In this document: positions 1 through 5,206 of the stretch, in pieces | How the letters are laid out: every line of letters begins with the position of its first letter | Numbering within the stretch: the stretch's first letter is position 1 | Assembly (NCBI GenBank): GCA_003514765.1 | Contig: DOOY01000051.1 | Span: 9,270 to 17,979, forward strand | Origin: Nitrosomonas sp. | Lineage (GTDB): Bacteria > Pseudomonadota > Gammaproteobacteria > Burkholderiales > Nitrosomonadaceae | Length of the DNA: 8,710 bases | Direction of reading: 5' to 3' | Notes under the pieces: model-generated | What the model saw: only the letters and a program-made list of their open reading frames with translations | What the model was told of the DNA's origin: nothing | Database searches by the model: none | Program-made: the position numbers and the translations under genes

Positions 1-264
1 AAAAATGGCGTACGTAAAGTTAATATTGACACAGATATACGTTTGGCTATGACGGGTGCAATCCGCCGACATATGAGTCAGGATAAAAGTAACTTTGATC
101 CACGCAAATTTCTTAAAGAAGCAACCGCGGCAGCAAAAGATATCTGTAGAGCACGTTTTGAATCTTTCGGCTGTGCCGGTCAGGCCAGTAAGATTAAAGC
201 TATTCAGTTGGACGACATGGCAGTGCGGTATGCAAAAGGTGAGTTAGATCCGGTCGTTAAATAG
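1..264 (+). CDS. fba: Fructose-bisphosphate aldolase class II, 3' end (partial)
   Basis: The last 87 codons of a class II (metal-dependent) fructose-bisphosphate aldolase are visible; the frame is open from base 1 and the start lies outside the window. The enzyme cleaves or forms fructose-1,6-bisphosphate (and in autotrophs sedoheptulose-1,7-bisphosphate) in the cytoplasm, serving glycolysis, gluconeogenesis or the Calvin cycle. The segment [14 protein letters not shown] near the left edge carries the NxDTD signature of the substrate phosphate-binding loop. The tail [16 protein letters not shown] followed by [10 protein letters not shown] resembles the Calvin-cycle subtype of the family, about 350 residues long. 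In related bacteria the gene often follows pgk and pyk; that cannot be checked here. The family call is firm; the Calvin-cycle role is inferred from subtype. Confidence 0.93.
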   Translation, partial: KNGVRKVNIDTDIRLAMTGAIRRHMSQDKSNFDPRKFLKEATAAAKDICRARFESFGCAGQASKIKAIQLDDMAVRYAKGELDPVVK

Positions 265-287
265 TTAACAATAAACAGAAAAGGACA

Positions 288-315
288 CAATTTTGTACAA
301 GAATTGAAAGTTTTT
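288..315 (+). terminator. Weak candidate terminator after fba
   Basis: Bases 288-306 can fold as CAATTTT, loop GTAC, AAGAATTG: seven A/T-rich pairs with one bulged G. AAAG and then five T follow at 311-315. It lies 24 bases after the aldolase stop on the right strand, but the stem is weak and the T-run does not touch it. It is the best intrinsic terminator I can see for fba, not a confident one. Confidence 0.3.
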
Positions 316-340
316 CTAGCTAACCATACTTTTTGAATAC

Positions 341-388
341 CACAAAAAATAAAAGGAGAATCAGACAAAGTTAATTGTTTGGTTCTCC
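341..388 (-). terminator. Intrinsic terminator of the rsmE-argA-yggX-CYTH series
   Basis: Arms at 355-368 and 375-388 form a 14-position stem around the six-base loop 369-374. Read on the minus strand, the stem starts GGAGAA, ends TTCTCC and is followed at once by TTTTATTTTTTG, a good U-tract. On this strand two stem positions are C/A mismatches; on the plus strand the same two would be G-U wobbles. The 5' arm encodes the last residues of the CYTH protein (G-E-P-N-N), and its TAA stop (371-373) sits in the loop, so coding and termination signals overlap. Confidence 0.75.
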
Positions 389-1030
389 ATATGCGTTTCG
401 TCTGTTCAATTGTTGTGTCAGTAAGGCATAACCGCGCATGGCTTTGTTCGTGTTTTCCAGAATCAATGGAAAGGGGCAATTTTTCTGAAGTGCTGCATAA
501 AACAGGCGTAATTGCGATGTGTCACCCGACTTGAGTTCAAGTTCGATTTCACAAATGGGCTGCGTTAATTGATTGGCAGTGATGCTTCCTTCATCAATAC
601 AAAACTCAAGTTTAAATTCTTTTGCAGGTTCCAGCAAATAGGTGGTGCGGTGAAAGTCAGTTACAAATATAGGCCGTAATGACGCACGCAGCGCTTTATC
701 AACAAAGAATTTTTTTAAATCCTGATCCGTTATTTGTGAAAAATCTGGATTTTCATGGATAACTGAATGTTCCCATTCGTTATGTTGGTGCAGGCCAGCA
801 TGAATTGTGCCACTGTTTTTGATAGTTTGTATCCATTGGTTCCCGGATTTGCGTATGCGTAGCCCAATACGGTGCTGTCGGAGTATAAAATCAGGAGAGT
901 CATAATAGACACTATGGAGTTTTTGCTTGACCGGCGTTTTGATCTCGTAATCTTTCAGAAGCTGCAGTTGTTTAATATAACCAGCGTATTGAGATGAAAA
1001 GCGTAATTTAAGTTCGACTTCAGTAGGCAC
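371..1030 (-). CDS. Stand-alone CYTH-domain protein (likely inorganic triphosphatase)
   Basis: This 219-residue protein is a single CYTH domain, the tunnel-fold phosphatase family that includes E. coli YgiF (inorganic triphosphatase) and thiamine triphosphatase. The signature ExExK is at residues 4-8 (E4, E6, K8). Further charged positions expected to line the tunnel are present: the YYDS segment at 42-45, GLRIR at 56-60, K71, R119, R128, the D-E pair at 146-147, EIELEL at 161-166, and a lysine before RGYAL near the end. It therefore looks catalytically complete, probably hydrolysing triphosphate with a divalent metal. YgiF has about 430 residues because a CHAD domain follows the CYTH domain; here the gene simply stops after the CYTH fold. 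The start is GTG, 17 nt after the yggX stop, without a clear Shine-Dalgarno site, so translation may be coupled to yggX. The exact substrate is unknown. Confidence 0.85.
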   Translation of the reverse strand: MPTEVELKLRFSSQYAGYIKQLQLLKDYEIKTPVKQKLHSVYYDSPDFILRQHRIGLRIRKSGNQWIQTIKNSGTIHAGLHQHNEWEHSVIHENPDFSQITDQDLKKFFVDKALRASLRPIFVTDFHRTTYLLEPAKEFKLEFCIDEGSITANQLTQPICEIELELKSGDTSQLRLFYAALQKNCPFPLILENTNKAMRGYALLTQQLNRRNAYGEPNN

Positions 1031-1047
1031 GCAATCTGAAAAATGCT

Positions 1048-1320
1048 TTAGTTTTTAGGCGAAACATAACCTTCAGGTTGTTCTGCTCCTTCGCCAAAGA
1101 AATGTGCTTCCATTTGTTCGGCAAGGTATTGACGGGCTTTACTATCGGATAGATTGAGGCGATTTTCATTGATTAACATGGTTTGATGATTAATCCATTC
1201 ACGCCAGGCTTCTTTTGAAATGTTTTCAAATATACGTTTACCCAATTCACCAGGATAGGGTGTAAAATCAAGTCCTTCAGCCTCACGCCCAAGTTTGATG
1301 CATTTCACTGTTCTCGTCAT
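1048..1320 (-). CDS. yggX: Probable Fe(2+)-trafficking protein YggX
   Basis: This 90-residue cytoplasmic protein matches the YggX family along its whole length. In enterobacteria YggX is linked to iron handling, protection of iron-sulfur clusters and resistance to oxidative damage. Visible hallmarks are the N-terminal MTRTVKC with conserved Cys7, then [10 protein letters not shown], the [18 protein letters not shown] block at residues 22-39, and the [12 protein letters not shown] block at 47-58. The length is typical. The ATG has a good ribosome site: GAGGTT on the minus strand (1326-1331), six bases before the start codon. It lies 88 nt after argA and 17 nt before the CYTH gene on the same strand. 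I see no convincing promoter of its own in 1321-1408. The family call is very secure; biochemical action as an iron carrier remains debated in the literature. Confidence 0.95.
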   Translation of the reverse strand: MTRTVKCIKLGREAEGLDFTPYPGELGKRIFENISKEAWREWINHQTMLINENRLNLSDSKARQYLAEQMEAHFFGEGAEQPEGYVSPKN

Positions 1321-1408
1321 CCGGAAACCTCAATAAATCATAAAGTATGCAATTATGGCGACTCATTGAGTGAGAGTAAACATGAATATGTTCGAATCTG
1401 GAATTCAA

Positions 1409-2752
1409 TCATGCTTTTAACGTCTTCATAAATACTTTTGATCGGCGTTTGTAATTGTATAAATCTTGTTTGAGCTTGGGCAGTTCGCCCAGTGAGACCT
1501 CGATAAAGCCATGTTCGATAAACCAATGTGTCGCATGGGTGGTCAGTACAAATAGTTTATCATTCCCTTGTGAAAGCGTGATTTCTTCAATAGTTTTCAG
1601 TAATTGATTGCCATGACCCAGGTTGCGGTAAGATGGGTGAATAGCCAGACATGCCAGTTCACAAATATTTTCTTGTGGAAAAGGATAAAGTGCAGCGCAG
1701 CCAATAATCATGCCGTCATGTTCAAAAACGGTAAAACGATCAATTTCAATTTCCAGTAACTCGCGGTTTCTTCTGACGAGTATGCCATCGGCTTCAAGGG
1801 GTTCAATCAGCTGCAAGATGGTGCTCACATCTTCAATTCTGGCTTTTCTCAGTGATTCTAAGGCTTCTCGTGAAATCATGCAGCCGATACCATAGTGGGT
1901 AAATAATTCTTTTAATATGGCACCATCTGTCTGGCGGTTAATAAGGTGCGTGCGTGCAACATTGCCTTCGCAGGCTTTTATGGCGCAAGTAAGTGATTTC
2001 TGAATTTCGTCTGGCAAAGCGTATGCATTGTTTTTCCTGCTTTGCAAGAACAGTTTGCTTTGTGCGACAGTTAATTCGCGGGGGAGGAGTTTCTCATTAT
2101 TCAGTGCAGAATGATTATCTTTGAGTGAATCCAGAAGAAAAATAAGCTTTTCAGCGTTCAACGCTATCGCGACCTCGGTTGCTGTATTTTCCAGAGTCAG
2201 ATTAAAAATTTCACCTGTAGGCGAATAGCCCAGTGGTGAAATCAAGACAACATTGCCTTGTTCCAGGCAAGCTTTGATGGCAGGTACGTTTACTTTGCGT
2301 ACTTTGCCGGTATGCATGAAATCTACACCTTCAATAATACCAAATGGACAGGCAGTGACGAAGTTGCCACTGGCGACACGAATTGCCGCGTTCGCCATAG
2401 GGGAGTTGGGTAATCCCATGGATAGTTGCGCCTCAATTTCAAAATGAATGCGCCCAATAGCTTCTTTAGCGCATTGCAATGACGCTGTATCTGTTATATC
2501 GATGCCCATTGCAGACTTGTATTCTAAGTGGCATTCGCGCAATCGTTGATGTATTTGTGGGCGCGCGCCATAGACCAATACCAGTCGAACCCCCAAACTG
2601 GCTAATAAGTTGATATCATGGATAAAGCTGATAAAGTTTTCATCAGTGACCATATCCCCGCTAAAACCAATCACGAAGACTTTCCCTCTGAATGTGTTTA
2701 CATAGGGAGCGACAGAGCGAAACCAGGCAACAAAATCCGCAGTAGAATTCAT
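1409..2752 (-). CDS. argA: N-acetylglutamate synthase (amino-acid N-acetyltransferase)
   Basis: This enzyme acetylates L-glutamate with acetyl-CoA, the first step of arginine biosynthesis, in the cytoplasm. The 447-residue protein matches the fused ArgA of E. coli (443 residues) end to end. Residues about 1-280 form the amino-acid-kinase-like domain, where arginine usually acts as feedback inhibitor, with FRGKVFVIGFSG at 21-32 and the VYGARPQI block at 60-67. Residues about 300-447 form the GNAT acetyltransferase domain: IEPLEADGILVRR, then ALYPFPQE, then the acetyl-CoA pyrophosphate loop R-N-L-G-H-G at 376-381, and YNYKRRSKV near the C-terminus. The ATG gives an N-terminus collinear with E. 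coli ArgA, though no strong Shine-Dalgarno site precedes it. It sits 93 nt downstream of rsmE and is probably cotranscribed with it; no ArgR-like site was recognised. Confidence 0.96.
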   Translation of the reverse strand: MNSTADFVAWFRSVAPYVNTFRGKVFVIGFSGDMVTDENFISFIHDINLLASLGVRLVLVYGARPQIHQRLRECHLEYKSAMGIDITDTASLQCAKEAIGRIHFEIEAQLSMGLPNSPMANAAIRVASGNFVTACPFGIIEGVDFMHTGKVRKVNVPAIKACLEQGNVVLISPLGYSPTGEIFNLTLENTATEVAIALNAEKLIFLLDSLKDNHSALNNEKLLPRELTVAQSKLFLQSRKNNAYALPDEIQKSLTCAIKACEGNVARTHLINRQTDGAILKELFTHYGIGCMISREALESLRKARIEDVSTILQLIEPLEADGILVRRNRELLEIEIDRFTVFEHDGMIIGCAALYPFPQENICELACLAIHPSYRNLGHGNQLLKTIEEITLSQGNDKLFVLTTHATHWFIEHGFIEVSLGELPKLKQDLYNYKRRSKVFMKTLKA

Positions 2753-2845
2753 CGGCGACTATGAAATTTATGGCTATCGAGTGTGCAGCTAAAAATTGTA
2801 TTGTTCATCTTATTCCAATGCTTGGTACGTAGGTCATGAATGGAT

Positions 2846-3595
2846 TTAAAAATCGCCCCAGTACATTTGCAAAGCGGCGATTGTAGCCAGTGCGGCTGTT
2901 TCCGTTCTCAAAATTCGTTTGCCAACACGAAGGGGAGTAAAATTTGCTTGCTGTAAAATGTTTTCTTCTTCTGAAGTCAAGCCGCCTTCCGGGCCAACGG
3001 CTAATGTCAAATGCGTGTTCAGTGATGGTCTGGGCAAATTTTTTAAACTTTCTTTACCAGTCGTTGAAAGCATAAAGTTTAGGTGATGATCCGCCTTAGT
3101 CTTGCTATTTTTGTTGCTGACCCAATCGGTTAACGCAACCAGAGGAAAGATGGCCGGTATAAAGTTTCTACCGCACTGTTCACAAGCTGAAATAATAACG
3201 CGTTGCCAGTGCTGTAGTCGCTTCATTGTACGTTCTTCGGAAAGACGGACAATACTCCGGGTTGTCGTAACAGGCTGGATGCTAGTGACACCCAATTCAA
3301 CAGATTTTTGTATAATCAGATCCATTTTCTCATTAACGCATATCGCTTGTACCAGTTCAATGGCAAGTGGTGATTCACGTTCAATAGCATTGAATTGATC
3401 AATGATAACTTGAGTAGCGGTTTTACGGATACGCGCAATGCGGGCAGAAAATTCTCCGCCTTTTCCGTTAAATAAAATAATCGAATCACCGGCTTTGATT
3501 CGCAGTACGCGAGCTGCATGATGCCCGGTGGTCATTTCTAATTCAACGGTTTTTCCGGCGTAAATTTCGCCAGCATGAAAGAAACGAGGTGGCAT
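2846..3595 (-). CDS. rsmE: 16S rRNA (uracil-1498-N3)-methyltransferase
   Basis: RsmE methylates N3 of U1498 in 16S rRNA of the 30S subunit, using S-adenosylmethionine. The protein belongs to the SPOUT (knotted) methyltransferases. An N-terminal PUA-like part begins MPPRFFHAGEI and contains HHAARVLR and the GDSIILFNGKGGEF block. The C-terminal SPOUT domain shows IQKSVELGV, then the SAM-binding GPEGG at residues 201-205, and RVGKRILRTETAAL ending at about residue 236. I chose the ATG at 3593-3595 (249 residues, close to the 243 of E. coli), because MPPRFF is where family members begin. An in-frame TTG 33 bases further upstream would add only MILLLTHQTLV and has no better ribosome site. rsmE heads the leftward gene series, with a candidate extended -10 promoter at 3645-3653. 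Confidence 0.95.
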   Translation of the reverse strand: MPPRFFHAGEIYAGKTVELEMTTGHHAARVLRIKAGDSIILFNGKGGEFSARIARIRKTATQVIIDQFNAIERESPLAIELVQAICVNEKMDLIIQKSVELGVTSIQPVTTTRSIVRLSEERTMKRLQHWQRVIISACEQCGRNFIPAIFPLVALTDWVSNKNSKTKADHHLNFMLSTTGKESLKNLPRPSLNTHLTLAVGPEGGLTSEEENILQQANFTPLRVGKRILRTETAALATIAALQMYWGDF

Positions 3596-3644
3596 AACCA
3601 AGGTTTGATGGGTAAGTAATAAAATCAATGTGTCTACTCATGCT

Positions 3645-3653
3645 AATATACCA
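3645..3653 (-). promoter_or_regulatory. Candidate extended -10 promoter for rsmE
   Basis: On the minus strand the sequence reads TGGTATATT: a TG dinucleotide, one base, then TATATT, which matches TATAAT at five of six positions. That is the extended -10 form, which can work without a good -35 box; none is visible at 16-18 bases. Transcription would begin near 3638, giving a leader of about 43 bases before the rsmE ATG. It overlaps the dyad at 3648-3669, which could therefore be an operator. Confidence 0.4.
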
Positions 3654-3669
3654 TGACAAGTCATGATAT
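3648..3669. promoter_or_regulatory. 22-bp dyad, candidate operator
   Basis: The perfect inverted repeat CATGAC-AA-GTCATG (3652-3665) is flanked by ATA on the left and TAT on the right after one unpaired position each side, so nine of ten pairs match. A two-base centre suits a dimeric DNA-binding protein better than an RNA hairpin. It covers the right edge of the candidate rsmE -10 element. The protein that would bind is unknown. Confidence 0.4.
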
Positions 3670-3698
3670 TTACTGTTCAGATAATTGACTTTGAGGTA

Positions 3699-3727
3699 CG
3701 GTTGTTAACGGATCGGTTGGTTAATGG
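3699..3727. repeat. Two near-tandem direct repeats in the divergent promoter region
   Basis: CGGTTGTTAACGG (3699-3711) is followed by CGGTTGGTTAATGG (3714-3727), the same motif with one inserted base and one C-to-T change, 15 bases start to start. The copies lie just upstream of the candidate -10 at 3739-3747, where an activator or a repressor would commonly sit. They may equally be a local duplication without function. Confidence 0.35.
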
Positions 3728-3738
3728 TTTCGCACTAA

Positions 3739-3747
3739 TGAAATAAT
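3739..3747 (+). promoter_or_regulatory. Candidate extended -10 promoter for the rightward genes
   Basis: TG (3739-3740), one base, then AATAAT (3742-3747) matches the extended -10 pattern with five of six hexamer positions. No good -35 hexamer is found at 16-18 bases; TTGGTT lies 19 bases upstream, within the second direct repeat. A start near 3754 would leave about 38 bases before the ATG at 3792. Confidence 0.33.
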
Positions 3748-3791
3748 GATATTTTGAATTGAAGCAGTACTAAGTAAGGAGATATGTAGAT

Positions 3792-4349
3792 ATGGCAAGT
3801 TTGGAGACGCCTGTTTGTGATTTTGGTTGGAAAGCAGTTGATTTTGATCTGTTGGGTGTTGATGGAAAGCGACATAATTTGGTTTCGGCTAAAGGGGAAA
3901 ACGGGCTGTTGGTGATGTTTATTTGTAACCATTGCCCTTACGTTAGAGCAATACAGGACAGGCTCATTCGTGATGTCAATGAACTGAAGCAGCATGGCGT
4001 TAATGCGATTGCAGTTATGTCAAATGACCCGGATGAATACCCTGAAGATTCGTTTGAAAATATGGCGTTGGTTGCCAGGAAACTCAATTATCCTTTTCCT
4101 TATGTATGGGATGAAACACAGAAAGTAGCCAAAGCTTATGGAGCTGTGTGCACGCCTGATTTTTTTGGTCTTAATAATAAACTTGAGCTGCAATATCGCG
4201 GGCGTCTGGATGCTTCACGTAAAGAAGCGGCGGCGCCTGATGTGCGTCGTGACTTGTTTGAAGGTATGCTGCAGGTTGCCAAGACCGGCCAAGGCCCCAA
4301 GGATCAGATACCGAGTATCGGTTGTTCTATCAAGTGGCGTTCCGAATAA
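3792..4349 (+). CDS. Thioredoxin-fold redoxin protein (AhpC/TSA- and TlpA-like)
   Basis: This 185-residue protein has a thioredoxin fold of the peroxiredoxin-like group often annotated simply as thioredoxin family protein. After a short N-terminal lead come DFDLLGVDGKRHNL, a beta strand LLVMFICNHCPYV with the two cysteines of the CxxC motif at 45 and 48, and the cis-proline region CTPDFF at 120-125. Another cysteine is at 178 in PSIGCSIKW. No signal peptide or membrane segment is visible, so it is probably cytoplasmic, unlike exported TlpA or ResA proteins. A dithiol reductase or peroxide-related role is inferred from fold and cysteines; the substrate is unknown. The ATG follows AAGGAG at 3776-3781 with a rather long 10-base spacer that contains an out-of-frame ATGTAG. 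The stop lies 2 nt before the preferred start of the next gene, so the two are surely cotranscribed. Confidence 0.85.
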   Translation: MASLETPVCDFGWKAVDFDLLGVDGKRHNLVSAKGENGLLVMFICNHCPYVRAIQDRLIRDVNELKQHGVNAIAVMSNDPDEYPEDSFENMALVARKLNYPFPYVWDETQKVAKAYGAVCTPDFFGLNNKLELQYRGRLDASRKEAAAPDVRRDLFEGMLQVAKTGQGPKDQIPSIGCSIKWRSE

Positions 4350-4351
4350 CA

Positions 4352-5146
4352 GTGTTAAATGACATTATTGCAGTTGTCAGAGAGGTCGCTCAACAAGAAG
4401 TCATGCCGCGTTATATGCAAGTCGCTCGCCAAATAAAAGCGGATGGCAGTAGTTTTACTGAAGCAGATATTGCAGCACAGGAAGTATTGCTGCGAGCGCT
4501 TCAAACAATTCGTCCAGGTGCTGTGATGGGCGAAGAGATGTCGCAGGAAGCGCAGGAAGCGCAGTGGCTCAAAGGAATGACTGGAGGGGCGGAAGGCTTG
4601 TGGAGTGTGGATCCCATTGATGGTACGTCTAATTTTCTTAATGGATTGCCGTATTTTGCTATTTCAGTAGCCTGGATGGTGCAGGGCAAAAGTGAACTGG
4701 GTGTTATTTATAATCCGGTTACAGATGAGATGTTTTGCGCAGAAAAAGGGTGCGGCGCATTTTTGAATAATAAACCGCTTCCAATCAAACGAAATGCTTC
4801 TATTCTATCCAGTGCGATAGCAAATGTTGATTTAAAAAGATTGCATAAAAAGTTGGCAACAGAAGTTGCGGCCAACCCTCCTTATGCATCACAGCGAAAT
4901 TACGGTGCTTGCGCATTAGAGTGGTGCTACACCGCCGCCGGTTTTTTTGATTTGTATCTGCATGGTGGACAGAAACCATGGGATTATGCAGCAGGTAGCT
5001 TGATATTGGAGGAAGCAGGCGGTCATATGTCTGGTTTTGAGGATGATGATTATTGGGCAGGTTCTCCGTGGCGGCGCTCAGTTATTGCTGCACTGGATGC
5101 GGATTTGTTTGAACAGTGGCGCGATTGGGTCCGGGTGCATCAATGA
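4352..5146 (+). CDS. Inositol monophosphatase family protein
   Basis: This 264-residue enzyme belongs to the lithium-sensitive, Mg2+-dependent phosphatases (inositol monophosphatase, CysQ, SuhB, histidinol-phosphatase types). The metal-binding motifs are complete: GEE at residues 60-62, DPIDGT at 87-92, and WDYAAG at 210-215 followed by ILEEAGG. The size is typical; SuhB has 267 residues. I start it at GTG 4352, because VLNDIIAVVREVA aligns with normal family N-termini and it begins 2 nt after the upstream stop. An upstream in-frame TTG at 4322 would overlap the previous gene by 28 bases. Neither has a clear Shine-Dalgarno site, so translational coupling to the redoxin gene is likely. The substrate cannot be told from sequence; histidinol phosphate, inositol phosphate or PAP-like compounds are all possible. 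A 9-base tandem repeat lies inside at 4542-4564. Confidence 0.9.
   Translation: MLNDIIAVVREVAQQEVMPRYMQVARQIKADGSSFTEADIAAQEVLLRALQTIRPGAVMGEEMSQEAQEAQWLKGMTGGAEGLWSVDPIDGTSNFLNGLPYFAISVAWMVQGKSELGVIYNPVTDEMFCAEKGCGAFLNNKPLPIKRNASILSSAIANVDLKRLHKKLATEVAANPPYASQRNYGACALEWCYTAAGFFDLYLHGGQKPWDYAAGSLILEEAGGHMSGFEDDDYWAGSPWRRSVIAALDADLFEQWRDWVRVHQ
4542..4564 (+). repeat. In-frame 9-base tandem repeat in the IMPase gene
   Basis: CGCAGGAAG occurs twice in tandem (4542-4550 and 4551-4559), followed by a partial third copy CGCAG. It encodes Q-E-A-Q-E-A-Q (residues 65-71), directly after the GEE metal motif in a probable surface loop. Because the unit is three codons, copy-number change would keep the reading frame. 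Confidence 0.8.
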
Positions 5147-5179
5147 ATCTTGTAAGGTAAAAATGACCAATCGCCCCAC
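5116..5179 (+). repeat. Long inverted repeat around the IMPase stop codon
   Basis: GTGGCGCGATTGG (5116-5128) pairs with CCAATCGCCCCAC (5167-5179): 12 of 13 positions match, with a single C/C mismatch. The 38-base loop contains the TGA stop of the IMPase gene (5144-5146). No T-tract follows, so it is not a typical intrinsic terminator. The right arm ends ten bases before the trkA ribosome site, so it may influence trkA expression or protect the upstream mRNA end. Confidence 0.55.
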
Positions 5180-5189
5180 CATGTATGGC

Positions 5190-5196
5190 AGGTAGG
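5190..5196 (+). promoter_or_regulatory. Ribosome binding site supporting the TTG start of trkA
   Basis: AGGTAGG precedes the TTG at 5207 with a 10-base spacer. No ATG or GTG lies in frame between this site and the conserved MKIIILGAG-like beginning, so it supports TTG as the true start. Confidence 0.55.
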
Positions 5197-5206
5197 TAGA
5201 ATACAA

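Noticed and set aside
204..479. Open frame of 91 codons on the minus strand across the fba-CYTH junction
   Set aside because: It overlaps the fba end and the CYTH gene in other frames, has no family resemblance and crosses the terminator.
371..1030. CYTH gene as a truncated CYTH-CHAD pseudogene
   Set aside because: The domain is complete with its motif residues, and a terminator follows at once; no CHAD remnant is seen between 264 and 371.
1381..1413. CATGA/TCATG inverted repeat after argA as a terminator
   Set aside because: It has only five certain pairs, a long loop and no T-tract on the minus strand.
2795..2800. TACAAT on the minus strand as an argA promoter -10
   Set aside because: No acceptable -35 box at 16-18 bases and no extended -10 TG; cotranscription with rsmE is as likely.
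3593..3628. Longer rsmE from a TTG start (3628)
   Set aside because: It adds eleven residues not seen in the family; MPPRFF at the ATG is the normal beginning.
3735..3995. Open frame of 86 codons on the minus strand over the start of the redoxin gene
   Set aside because: It is antisense to a clearly conserved gene and shows no recognisable domain.
4322..4351. Longer IMPase from a TTG start
   Set aside because: It would overlap the redoxin gene by 28 bases and add ten residues with no family counterpart; the GTG at 4352 fits better.
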